A DNA stretch of 48,370 bases, taken from NCBI GenBank assembly GCA_049616325.1, contig JBMZHG010000015.1, forward strand, positions 1 through 48,370, given 5' to 3'. The notes beneath the pieces are model-generated. The model was given only the letters and a program-made list of their open reading frames with translations, had not been told where the DNA came from and ran no database searches. Shown piece after piece: positions 33,152-40,577 of this stretch. The stretch comes from UBA11663 sp049616325 (GTDB lineage Bacteria > Bacteroidota > Bacteroidia > Flavobacteriales_D > Sanyastnellaceae). Every line of letters starts with the position of its first letter. Position 1 is the stretch's first letter. A program made the translations under genes and the position numbers.

Positions 33152-36100
33152 TCAGCGTGAGATTTTGTGCACAGGTGTTGAAAACATCGTGCCTTCCTCA
33201 AGCCACGTCAACCGGTACATGCCTCCAGCGAGGTGTGTCAAGTCCACATGCCATCCCGCAGGTTGAGGGGTGAATGCGACTGAAGTCACAGGTCGTCCAA
33301 GCAGGTCAATTAGGGTCAGATTGCTCACGCGATGCGATGCGCTGTGCTGAAGGGTGATGCCCGACGTGGCTGGGTTGGGAAAGACGGACCACGTGGCCTG
33401 CGCTTCAGACACTCCGGACGTCGCGTCGAGGCCGTCGCAATCTTGGTCGATGCCGTCGTTGGCGACATCTACCGCTCCTGTGTAGATGGTTGCGTCGTTG
33501 TCGTTGCAATCGCCTTCCGAGACCAATTGCCCGTCTTGGTCCACGTCAATTTCCGTCAACACCGGCACCTCAAGCGGCACGTCGGTGTAGACATGGAATT
33601 CACCAGGAGCGAACGGCACGGTGGTCTCGAGGTCGGTCACCTCCAGAGCTTCGCCGGAGAGGAAGTCGTACCACGTGCCTGTGTGCGTGAATCCGGGGAC
33701 CATGTCGATGCTCGAGGTGCGGTAGTTGCCGACGACGATGGCGTCGCCTTGGGCATGCTCAAACATCATGCGCTTGCCGAAGCCTTGGTCGACGTCGAGG
33801 GAGAACCACGACGCGTCGGGTCCGAAGGCGGGGAAGTCGCGTTTCAAACGTCCGAGGGCGGCACTGACGTCGTAAAGGTGGCGCCGTTCAGGTTCGGCGT
33901 AGTAATCCCACCGCACGGGCTTCGCTTCAATGCGGCAGTTGGGGTCCACGGTCACGCCGTCGCTGCACGTGTTGATGCTGTAGTCGTACCCGAGCTCTTC
34001 AAATTGCCAAATCAGTCGTGGCCCCGGCATCAACACGTTGAAGCCCATGGTGAGCTGCTGGCGCCGCAGGGCGGTGACGAGATCGCTCGCGTCGTAGTCG
34101 CCGTTGCTGTTTCCGTACTGCAGGTTCTTGTACATCAGGCGCTCTTCGTCGTGGCTTTCCGCGTAGGCGACCGCGTGGCGGTCTTGGAAGTTGTGGCTCT
34201 GGTAATTCGCCCAAGTCAGGTCGTTGCTGCTGTAGCCCATGCTGGCCTCTTGGTAACCGTGTGTGGCGTTGGTCCAAAGCATGAAGCCGGCGGCGTCGCC
34301 GTTTTGGCCGTTGTAATTGGCCAATTCCAATTCCTCGTTGTAATCGCACCAATGTTCCAAAATCATGTACGCCGTGGGGTCTTCCGCCCAAACGTGGTCG
34401 CCGTACTCCTTCAACCAAGCGATCCGCTGGGAACTGTATCCGCCGTTGACGCCCTGTTGCTGGAGGATGCCTTGCGTGAAGTCCCAGCGAAACCCGTCCA
34501 CGTGGTAGTTCTCGAGCCAGTGATCGAGGTTTTGCTTCACGAACTGGCGCGTCAGCGAACTCGCGTGGTTCCAGTCGTAGAAAAACGTGAGATCGTGGGG
34601 TGCTTGGACGTTGAACCACGGGTTGTAAGGCAACACCGTCCAATCTTCCCAGTACATGGTGATGAAGGGGTTGGGTTGGTCGGCGTGGTTGTACACGACG
34701 TCGAGGATGACGGCGATGCCTCGTTCGTGGCAGGCGTTGACCAGGGACTTGAGATCTTCCTTGGTGCCGTACGCCTTGTCCACGGCAAAGTAGAAAGTGG
34801 GGTTGTAGCCCCAGCTGTCGTTGCCGTTGAATTCGTTGACGGGCATGAGTTCGATGGCCTGCACGCCCAGGTTGTCCAAGTAGTCGAGTGTGTCTTCGAT
34901 GGCCTTGAACGTGCGGTCGTCTGTGAAGTCGCGCACCAAGATTTCGTAAATCAGCAAATTCTCTTGATCGGGCCGCACGTACGCGCCGTCCGTCCACGCG
35001 TATTCCGGTTCTCCTGGAGTCAAGACGGACACCGGTCCGGACGTGTGCTCGGCTGGGTAGGGAAGCAGGTCGGGGTAGGTGCTTTCAGGAATCCACGGGT
35101 CGTTCCACTGGTCGAGGATGACTTCGGCGTAAGCATCCGCGTACCGCGCGTCGTCCGGGAGAATGTGGTACTGGTAACGGTACGGGGTTCCAGGCGTCAA
35201 GCCGCCGATCTCCAGCCAATAGGTTTGGCCGTCGCCCGAGTCGTACATCATGGAGGCACCCGAAATGGACCAGCCGTTGAAGTCCCCGACGACGAACACG
35301 AAGTCCTTGTAAGGCGCGGTCCATTGCAGCAGAACCGTCGAGTCGTTGAGGTGGTTGATGCCGTCTGTCATTCCCGCAGGAGGCGCGAGCACAGGGGCGG
35401 ATTCCGGGAGAACCGCCACGTTGGCTTGGTCGAATGACGACAAGCCGTCCACTTCTGCGGAAACCTGCAGCGCGTAATCGCCTGCCACGTCGAGGTTGAG
35501 GTCGTGGGTCAACGAGGAACCCGTTCCGGTGGCGACAACCTCGCCATTCACGCTCAAGGTCAAGTCGCATTCCTGCGTCGCTTGGGCCACGACGGTCAGC
35601 GTTGACGCGAGAGGTTCTACGCTCGAAACTCCCGCAGGGCTGGTGAAAATGACTTCAAATGACCCGTCGGAGATGTCGTAGAAGATGTCGCTTTCGTCGG
35701 CGGTTTTTCCCACCAAACTTCCGTCGGCATTTCGAAACACAAAGGCCAGTTGTTCGATGGTGATGCCGTCAGGCACCCCGTAGTACTCGGCCAGCGTCAA
35801 TCCGCCAAAATCAAAGCTATGCACTGTGCCTTCGACCGGCAAAAGCGCGTTGCCGTTGTTGGCTTGGCTGCCGTTGTTTCCGTTGGGCCACGGGTTGTGA
35901 ACGTATTGCCAGTCTGAAGGCGACGTGCTTTCCGACGTGATGACGCCAGTATGGGCGTACACAAACGGACAAGGTGGACACGGCGGTTCTTCGTCAATCA
36001 ATGCCGCGTTTCCCTCGGCCACGTTGTAATAAAGCGTGACTTGATCGTTCTGAGTGGGGAACGGCGGGTCGGTCCAAACGATTTGGCCCCACATGGCAGG

Positions 36101-36160
36101 TGCAAACAGAAAGCCAAGTGCGGCGAAAGTCCAAAAGCGGGAGAGGAGGCTGCGGGTCAT
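33152..36160 (-). CDS. T9SS-secreted multidomain GH13 alpha-amylase
   Basis: A 1002-residue exported enzyme. A signal peptide (about 1-26) is followed by a beta-sandwich domain (to about 170: VTLYYNVAEGNAALI ... VYAHTGVITSES), an Ig-like domain, and an E-set/CBM48-like domain near 285-360 (VFVVGDFNGWSISG). The GH13 barrel starts at about 400: region I DVVYNH (487-492), nucleophile Asp560 in GFRWDFTQG, acid Glu602 in ILEHWCDY, and region IV SHDEER with Asp671. After the catalytic part comes a MopE-like motif (DVDQDGQLVSEGDCNDND ... NDGIDQDCDGLD), likely calcium-binding. The last 80 residues (WSVFPNPATSGITL ... GGMYRLTW) are a T9SS sorting domain. It should degrade starch outside the cell. Its ATG overlaps the Nudix-like regulator stop (ATGA). 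Confidence 0.92.
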   Translation of the reverse strand: MTRSLLSRFWTFAALGFLFAPAMWGQIVWTDPPFPTQNDQVTLYYNVAEGNAALIDEEPPCPPCPFVYAHTGVITSESTSPSDWQYVHNPWPNGNNGSQANNGNALLPVEGTVHSFDFGGLTLAEYYGVPDGITIEQLAFVFRNADGSLVGKTADESDIFYDISDGSFEVIFTSPAGVSSVEPLASTLTVVAQATQECDLTLSVNGEVVATGTGSSLTHDLNLDVAGDYALQVSAEVDGLSSFDQANVAVLPESAPVLAPPAGMTDGINHLNDSTVLLQWTAPYKDFVFVVGDFNGWSISGASMMYDSGDGQTYWLEIGGLTPGTPYRYQYHILPDDARYADAYAEVILDQWNDPWIPESTYPDLLPYPAEHTSGPVSVLTPGEPEYAWTDGAYVRPDQENLLIYEILVRDFTDDRTFKAIEDTLDYLDNLGVQAIELMPVNEFNGNDSWGYNPTFYFAVDKAYGTKEDLKSLVNACHERGIAVILDVVYNHADQPNPFITMYWEDWTVLPYNPWFNVQAPHDLTFFYDWNHASSLTRQFVKQNLDHWLENYHVDGFRWDFTQGILQQQGVNGGYSSQRIAWLKEYGDHVWAEDPTAYMILEHWCDYNEELELANYNGQNGDAAGFMLWTNATHGYQEASMGYSSNDLTWANYQSHNFQDRHAVAYAESHDEERLMYKNLQYGNSNGDYDASDLVTALRRQQLTMGFNVLMPGPRLIWQFEELGYDYSINTCSDGVTVDPNCRIEAKPVRWDYYAEPERRHLYDVSAALGRLKRDFPAFGPDASWFSLDVDQGFGKRMMFEHAQGDAIVVGNYRTSSIDMVPGFTHTGTWYDFLSGEALEVTDLETTVPFAPGEFHVYTDVPLEVPVLTEIDVDQDGQLVSEGDCNDNDATIYTGAVDVANDGIDQDCDGLDATSGVSEAQATWSVFPNPATSGITLQHSASHRVSNLTLIDLLGRPVTSVAFTPQPAGWHVDLTHLAGGMYRLTWLEEGTMFSTPVHKISR

Positions 36161-36855
36161 GCGTCGTGGGTGAGGTTGGCGTCGAACGTGAACAACTGAG
36201 CGGGTTTGTGCAACACGCCTTCTTCCTTTTCGTCAAGCGCAACAACGTGGTCCATACGCTTGACATTCTTTCGGAAGTTGCGCTTATCCAGCTTTTTATC
36301 TAGCACAATCTCGTGCAAAGCTTGAAGTTGTCGCAAGGTGAATTTCTTGGGAAGCATTTCAAATCCGATGTGCTTGGATTCGAGTTGCTCGCGCAGGGTC
36401 ACGAGGGCCAAATCTGCGATGTCATCGTGGTCAAACGCCAGCCCAGGGATGGCGCCGACATCGACCCAATCGGCCTCTCCGGCAAAGGAGGAGGCCTGCG
36501 GGGCGTGGTCGTGGAGGGACACCAACCCGAAGTACGCGACGGTCATCACGCGATTTTCTGGGTGCTCGCGAAACGTGCGAAGCCAATGTTGATCCTTCAG
36601 TCCCTTGACGCGGTCGGGGTCTCCGAAGGCATGAAACTGCTTCAGGTAGACGTTGTCGAGTCCCGTCAATTCGTTCAACACGCGCGACGCCGCGTCGTCC
36701 AGCGATTCGTGTTCGTGCACGAAATCTCCAGGCAAAGCGAGTTGAAGCTCGTCTTCGGAGAGCGGACCCTCGGAAGAGGTGCGTTGCCGTATCAAAAGCA
36801 ACTTCAGCGCTTCGCCGTCAAATCCAAAAAGGGCGCAATCGACACTGACGTCCAT
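36157..36855 (-). CDS. NrtR/AraR-type Nudix-related transcriptional regulator
   Basis: A 232-residue protein with an N-terminal Nudix fold (about 1-145) and a C-terminal winged-helix part (about 150-225: FTLRQLQALHEIVLDKKLDK followed by RNFRKNVKRM), the layout of NrtR-type regulators. The Nudix box at 43-66 is degraded: the invariant Gly is Asp44, the box Gly at 49 is His, and REUxEE has become RVLNEL, so hydrolysis is unlikely and the fold probably senses a sugar-related ligand. NrtR-family members control arabinose use in Bacteroides. Here the gene is first in the alpha-glucan cluster, overlaps the amylase gene by 4 bp and is divergent from pfkA, so control of both units is inferred. Which metabolite it senses is unknown. 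Confidence 0.88.
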   Translation of the reverse strand: MDVSVDCALFGFDGEALKLLLIRQRTSSEGPLSEDELQLALPGDFVHEHESLDDAASRVLNELTGLDNVYLKQFHAFGDPDRVKGLKDQHWLRTFREHPENRVMTVAYFGLVSLHDHAPQASSFAGEADWVDVGAIPGLAFDHDDIADLALVTLREQLESKHIGFEMLPKKFTLRQLQALHEIVLDKKLDKRNFRKNVKRMDHVVALDEKEEGVLHKPAQLFTFDANLTHDA

Positions 36856-36905
36856 GAATTCTTGGGTTAACTAAGGTGGGTAGGGCCGGCAAGATACGGG
36901 CCTTG

Positions 36906-36920
36906 GTGTCGAAAGTACAC
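36906..36920. promoter_or_regulatory. Candidate operator in the regulator-pfkA divergent region (GTGTCGAAAGTACAC)
   Basis: A 15-bp imperfect palindrome almost identical to the site upstream of susC. On the minus strand it contains TACTTTCG, one mismatch from the -7 consensus, with a TTTG 22 nt further upstream. It would allow autoregulation of the Nudix-like gene, and its place between divergent genes may also affect pfkA. Confidence 0.55.
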
Positions 36921-37013
36921 TTATTCGGCTGCTTTGTGCCAAAACTTCTCCACGACGTTCGGAATTGCGACGAGTTTGCCGCAAATTTGTGCGCCTTCAA
37001 CGAAAGGCCAGTT

Positions 37014-37028
37014 TTGCGACGAGTACAC
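37014..37028. promoter_or_regulatory. Weak third copy of the candidate operator beside the pfkA start
   Basis: TTGCGACGAGTACAC matches the two better sites at 9-10 of 15 positions, with one half-site (AGTACAC) perfect. It ends 5 bp before ATG 37034. It may be chance. Confidence 0.25.
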
Positions 37029-37033
37029 ACCTG

Positions 37034-38005
37034 ATGAAAAAAATTGCAGTTCTCACCTCTGGAGGCGACGCCCCGGGCATGAATGCCGCGATCCGCGCGG
37101 TTGTGCGTACGGCGGTCTTCCACGACATGGAGGTGGTGGGGGTCTTTCAAGGCTACCAAGGCTTGATCGACGGGGATTTCAAGCGATTGCACGTTCGTTC
37201 GGTAGCCAAAATTTTGGGCCGAGGTGGCACCATTCTGAAGTCAGCACGCTGCAAAGATTTTCACGATGCCGAAGGGCGGAAACGCGCTCACGTCAACCTG
37301 GTCGAAGCCGGAATTGACGGACTCGTGGTGATTGGCGGCAACGGTACCTTCACCGGGGCCATGAAGTTTGGACGGGAGACGGGCTTCCCTGTGGTGGGCC
37401 TTCCCGGCACCATCGACAACGACCTGAGCGGTTCCGACTCCACCATCGGTTTCGACACAGCCATCAACACGGTGGTCGACGCGGTCGACAAGATTCGTGA
37501 CACCGCCGACAGCCACAACCGGTTGTTCTTCGTGGAAGTGATGGGCCGCGACAGCGGGTTCATTGCGTTGAAGTCCGGAATCGCAACGGGCGCCGTCGCA
37601 GTCATGACACCTGAGATGGGCATGAGCATCGACGACCTCGTTGCCGTGCTTCAGGCGGGAGAACAGAGCAACAAAACGAGCAGCATCGTCATCGTGGCCG
37701 AGGGCGACCCCAACGGCGGGGCTTACGAAATCGCGAAACGCGTTCAGGAGAAAGCCGACAGCTACGAGACACGAATCACGGTGCTGGGGCACCTGCAACG
37801 CGGGGGGAGCCCGTCGTGCTTTGACCGAGTGTTGGCTTCGCGCCTCGGAGTTGCTGCAGTGGAGGCCTTGCGCCAAGGACATCACGACGTCATGGCAGGG
37901 GTCATCAACGACCGCATTGAATTGACGCCGTTCGAATCGGCAATCGGAACGAAGAGTTCCATCAACGAAGACGAAGTGCGCATTGCCCGGATTTTGTCCA
38001 TCTAA
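37034..38005 (+). CDS. pfkA: 6-phosphofructokinase PfkA
   Basis: A 323-residue glycolytic enzyme that phosphorylates fructose-6-phosphate. Motifs: SGGDAPGMNAAIRAVVR at the N-terminus, Arg72 in KSAR, PGTIDND with the catalytic Asp (about 128), VEVMGRDSGFIAL, and HLQRGGSPSCFDRVLASRLG near the C-terminus. The nucleotide site reads GGNGT at 101-105; Gly104 indicates ATP use rather than PPi, but residue 103 is Asn where ATP-dependent enzymes normally have the Mg-binding Asp. ATG 37034 is chosen since the family begins MKKIAVLTSGGD. It is first in the rightward five-gene unit and is divergent from the Nudix-like regulator across 178 bp. Confidence 0.95.
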   Translation: MKKIAVLTSGGDAPGMNAAIRAVVRTAVFHDMEVVGVFQGYQGLIDGDFKRLHVRSVAKILGRGGTILKSARCKDFHDAEGRKRAHVNLVEAGIDGLVVIGGNGTFTGAMKFGRETGFPVVGLPGTIDNDLSGSDSTIGFDTAINTVVDAVDKIRDTADSHNRLFFVEVMGRDSGFIALKSGIATGAVAVMTPEMGMSIDDLVAVLQAGEQSNKTSSIVIVAEGDPNGGAYEIAKRVQEKADSYETRITVLGHLQRGGSPSCFDRVLASRLGVAAVEALRQGHHDVMAGVINDRIELTPFESAIGTKSSINEDEVRIARILSI

Positions 38006-38031
38006 CTACGAACACACTACACAACACTTTT

Positions 38032-39018
38032 ATGAAGCGCATTGCAATCAACGGATTTGGCCGCATCGGCCGTTTGGCGTTCCGCCAGCTGGTCAGCCGC
38101 CCCGCCTTTCAAGTGGTCGCCATCAACGACCTCACCGACGTCGAGACGTTGGCCCATTTGTTGAAATACGACAGCATACACGGCTTGTTCCAGGGAGAGG
38201 TTTCTGTGGCCAACGGCAACTTGGTGGTCAACGGAACTGAGATTCAGATCTCTGCAGAGCGCAATCCTGCTGATTTGCCTTGGGGAGCCATGAACGTCGA
38301 CTTGGTGGTGGAATCCACTGGGGTGTTTGCGGACGCGGAAAAAGCTTCGGCTCACTTGACAGCCGGCGCGGGAAAAGTCATCATTTCAGCTCCTGCGAAG
38401 GGAGATTTGAAAACGGTGGTGCTCGGCGTGAACGACGACATCCTTACCGCAGAGGACCGCATTGTAAGCAACGCTTCCTGCACGACCAACTGCTTGGCTC
38501 CCATGGCCAAGGTGTTGAACGATTCGTTTGGCATGGAAAAAGGCTTCATCACGACGGTGCATGCGTACACGGCGGACCAGCGTCTGCAGGACGCGCCCCA
38601 CAAGGATTTGCGTCGTGCCCGTGCTGCCGCCCTCAGCATGATTCCCACGTCCACCGGCGCTGCGAAGGCGGTTGGCTTGGTGCTGCCAGAATTGGCGGGC
38701 AAGCTCGACGGCATGGCCGTGCGTGTTCCCACGCCCACAGGGTCTGTGACAGACCTCACTGCGGTGTTGAAAAAGGAAGCCACCGCCGAGGAAGTGAACG
38801 CCGCCTTGAAGGCTGCGGCTGAAGGCCCCATGAAGGGGGTTCTTCAGTACTGCGAGGACCCCATTGTAAGCGTGGACATTGTGGGGAACACCCACAGCTG
38901 CATCGTGGATGCCGCGCTTACGAAATGCTCAGGTACGCTGGTGAAGTTGTTCGGTTGGTACGACAACGAAGCAGGCTACGCAACGCGCGTCGTGGATTTG
39001 GCCGAGCGCCTCGCCTAA
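38032..39018 (+). CDS. gapA: Glyceraldehyde-3-phosphate dehydrogenase, type I
   Basis: A 328-residue NAD-dependent glycolytic enzyme that oxidises glyceraldehyde-3-phosphate to 1,3-bisphosphoglycerate. The N-terminal Rossmann motif is INGFGRIGRLAFRQL, with INDLTD at the end of strand 2, which points to NAD. The catalytic Cys150 lies in SNASCTTNCLAP. HAYTADQRLQDAPHKDLRRA carries the usual phosphate-site residues, and WYDNEAGYATRVVDL closes the protein. It follows pfkA by 26 bp on the same strand. Placing gapA inside a glucan unit suggests that lower glycolysis is induced with starch use. Confidence 0.97.
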   Translation: MKRIAINGFGRIGRLAFRQLVSRPAFQVVAINDLTDVETLAHLLKYDSIHGLFQGEVSVANGNLVVNGTEIQISAERNPADLPWGAMNVDLVVESTGVFADAEKASAHLTAGAGKVIISAPAKGDLKTVVLGVNDDILTAEDRIVSNASCTTNCLAPMAKVLNDSFGMEKGFITTVHAYTADQRLQDAPHKDLRRARAAALSMIPTSTGAAKAVGLVLPELAGKLDGMAVRVPTPTGSVTDLTAVLKKEATAEEVNAALKAAAEGPMKGVLQYCEDPIVSVDIVGNTHSCIVDAALTKCSGTLVKLFGWYDNEAGYATRVVDLAERLA

Positions 39019-39028
39019 GCCTCCGGTT

Positions 39029-39892
39029 GTGCGGATTCTGATTGCAGACAGCGGTTCGACCAAGTGCGATTGGTTGGCCATCACGGAACACGGTCAAGAA
39101 CTTGGGGAATTCCATTCCATGGGATTCAACCCGTTCTTTCACGATTCCGACTTGGTCGAACGCGAAATGCGCGCCAATTCGCAAGCCATGGAAATGGCGG
39201 ATTCTGTGGACAAGGTCTACTTCTACGGTGCAGGATCGAGCTCTCCCGAGCTGTGTGAGGTGATCGCAGAGGGGTTGCGCCGCGTGTTTGGCAACGCTGA
39301 AGTTCATGTGGGTCACGATTTGGACGGGGCCGCCTACAGCACGTACACCGGGGAACCTGCCGTGACGTGCATTCTCGGGACAGGCTCCAACAGCTGCATG
39401 TTTGACGGCGAGCTCGTTTCCGAGGAGGTTCCTGCGTTGGCCTACATCCTCGGCGACGAGGGGAGTGGGTCTTGGTTTGGCAAGAAGTTGCTTGCCGCGT
39501 TTTTGTACCACAAACTCCCTGAAGAAATCCACGACGACTTTGTCGAACAATGCGGTCTGGACAAGCAAGCCATCTTGAAGCGCGTGTACCAAGAGCCTGA
39601 TGCGAACGTGTTTTTGGCAAGTTTCATGACGTTTTTGGGACGGCACAAATCCCATCCGTTTGTTGAGGCTTGGTTGGACGAAGGCTTCAAAGCCTTTTTG
39701 GATGCGCATGTGGCTTGCTTCCACGGTGCAGCTTCGATGCCAATCCACTTTGTTGGAAGTGTGGCGTATCACTTTCAGGACGCCCTCAAGCGCGCATGTT
39801 CGGATCGAGGGTACCGCCCTGGCAACATCATCAAAAAGCCGATTGACGGCTTGGCACAATACCACGTTCAATTCATCTTGCAGAAGAGCTAA
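39029..39892 (+). CDS. BadF/BadG-type sugar kinase (N-acetylglucosamine kinase-like), probable glucokinase of the pathway
   Basis: A 287-residue ASKHA-fold kinase. The phosphate-1 motif is ADSGSTKCDWLAI, the phosphate-2 motif CILGTGSNSCMFDG, and the adenosine motif is probably HFVGSVAYHFQDAL. LGDEGSGSWFGKKLLAAF is typical of the Bacteroidota proteins annotated as N-acetylglucosamine kinase. The start is GTG 39029, 10 bp after gapA; pgmB follows after 3 bp. GH65 phosphorolysis releases free glucose that needs a kinase, and no other glucokinase is in the window, so glucose is a likely substrate. That is inference from context; the sequence alone does not settle the sugar. Confidence 0.88.
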   Translation: MRILIADSGSTKCDWLAITEHGQELGEFHSMGFNPFFHDSDLVEREMRANSQAMEMADSVDKVYFYGAGSSSPELCEVIAEGLRRVFGNAEVHVGHDLDGAAYSTYTGEPAVTCILGTGSNSCMFDGELVSEEVPALAYILGDEGSGSWFGKKLLAAFLYHKLPEEIHDDFVEQCGLDKQAILKRVYQEPDANVFLASFMTFLGRHKSHPFVEAWLDEGFKAFLDAHVACFHGAASMPIHFVGSVAYHFQDALKRACSDRGYRPGNIIKKPIDGLAQYHVQFILQKS

Positions 39893-39895
39893 GTC

Positions 39896-40555
39896 ATGAA
39901 ACTGAAGGGTTGCTTGTTTGACATGGACGGCGTCATCGTGGACTCGGCGTCGCATCATTACGTCGCCTGGAAGCGCCTTGCGGAAGAATTGAGCATTCCG
40001 TTCACGGAAGAAGACAACCACGCCTTGAAGGGGTTGAGCCGGGTGGACAGCCTTGAGCACATCCTTCGCCTGGGGCATTTGCAGCTTGACGAAAAAACGA
40101 AGCTCAAGCTCATGGCCCAAAAAAACGCCTGGTACCTCCACCTCATTGAGGGCATGCGAGCAAAGGACATCTTGCCGGGTGCGGCCGAATTGATTCGGGA
40201 ATTGAGTGAAGCAGGAGTGGGGGTAGGCTTGGGGTCTTCCAGCCGCAACGCGCAGTTGATTCTGGACAACGTCGGCTTGACCTCGTTCTTCGACGTGGTG
40301 GTCGACGGCAACCACATCACGTTGAGCAAGCCCGATCCTGAGGTGTTTTTGAAAGGAGCCCAAGGCTTGGGCCTGCATCCCCGTGAAATTGTGGTGTTCG
40401 AGGACGCGGCCTCCGGCGTTCAAGCTGCCAAGACAGGCGGGTTTTTCGCCGTAGGGGTCGGCAGCCCGGAACAGCTTGGGCAAGCCGACGTCGTCGTGCC
40501 CAACTTGGAGGGCGTGACGCTCGAAGTTTTGAAAACCTGGGTGAGTCAAGGTTGA
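39896..40555 (+). CDS. pgmB: Beta-phosphoglucomutase
   Basis: A 219-residue HAD-family enzyme that converts beta-glucose-1-phosphate to glucose-6-phosphate. The nucleophile and acid/base are Asp9 and Asp11 in FDMDGVIVDSASHH. The cap domain has GLSRVDSLEHIL. The motif SSSRNAQLIL provides the conserved Ser/Thr position, KPDPEVF the Lys, and VFEDAASGVQAA the Mg-binding acidic pair. Length fits the family. It sits 3 bp after the sugar kinase gene and 22 bp before the GH65 phosphorylase, which makes its substrate, so pathway assignment is firm. Confidence 0.95.
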   Translation: MKLKGCLFDMDGVIVDSASHHYVAWKRLAEELSIPFTEEDNHALKGLSRVDSLEHILRLGHLQLDEKTKLKLMAQKNAWYLHLIEGMRAKDILPGAAELIRELSEAGVGVGLGSSSRNAQLILDNVGLTSFFDVVVDGNHITLSKPDPEVFLKGAQGLGLHPREIVVFEDAASGVQAAKTGGFFAVGVGSPEQLGQADVVVPNLEGVTLEVLKTWVSQG

Positions 40556-40577
40556 TTCACTCGCCAACCCAAGTGCG

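Noticed and set aside
33332..35437. A 701-residue open frame on the + strand opposite the secreted amylase
   Set aside because: It is antisense to a gene with clear signal peptide, catalytic motifs and T9SS tail, and its translation is Val/His/Gly-rich with no recognisable domain; long antisense frames are expected in GC-rich coding DNA.
36856..37033. A small gene or tRNA in the 178-bp regulator-pfkA gap
   Set aside because: No open frame with plausible start or tRNA-like arms was seen; only the candidate promoter and operator elements were supported.
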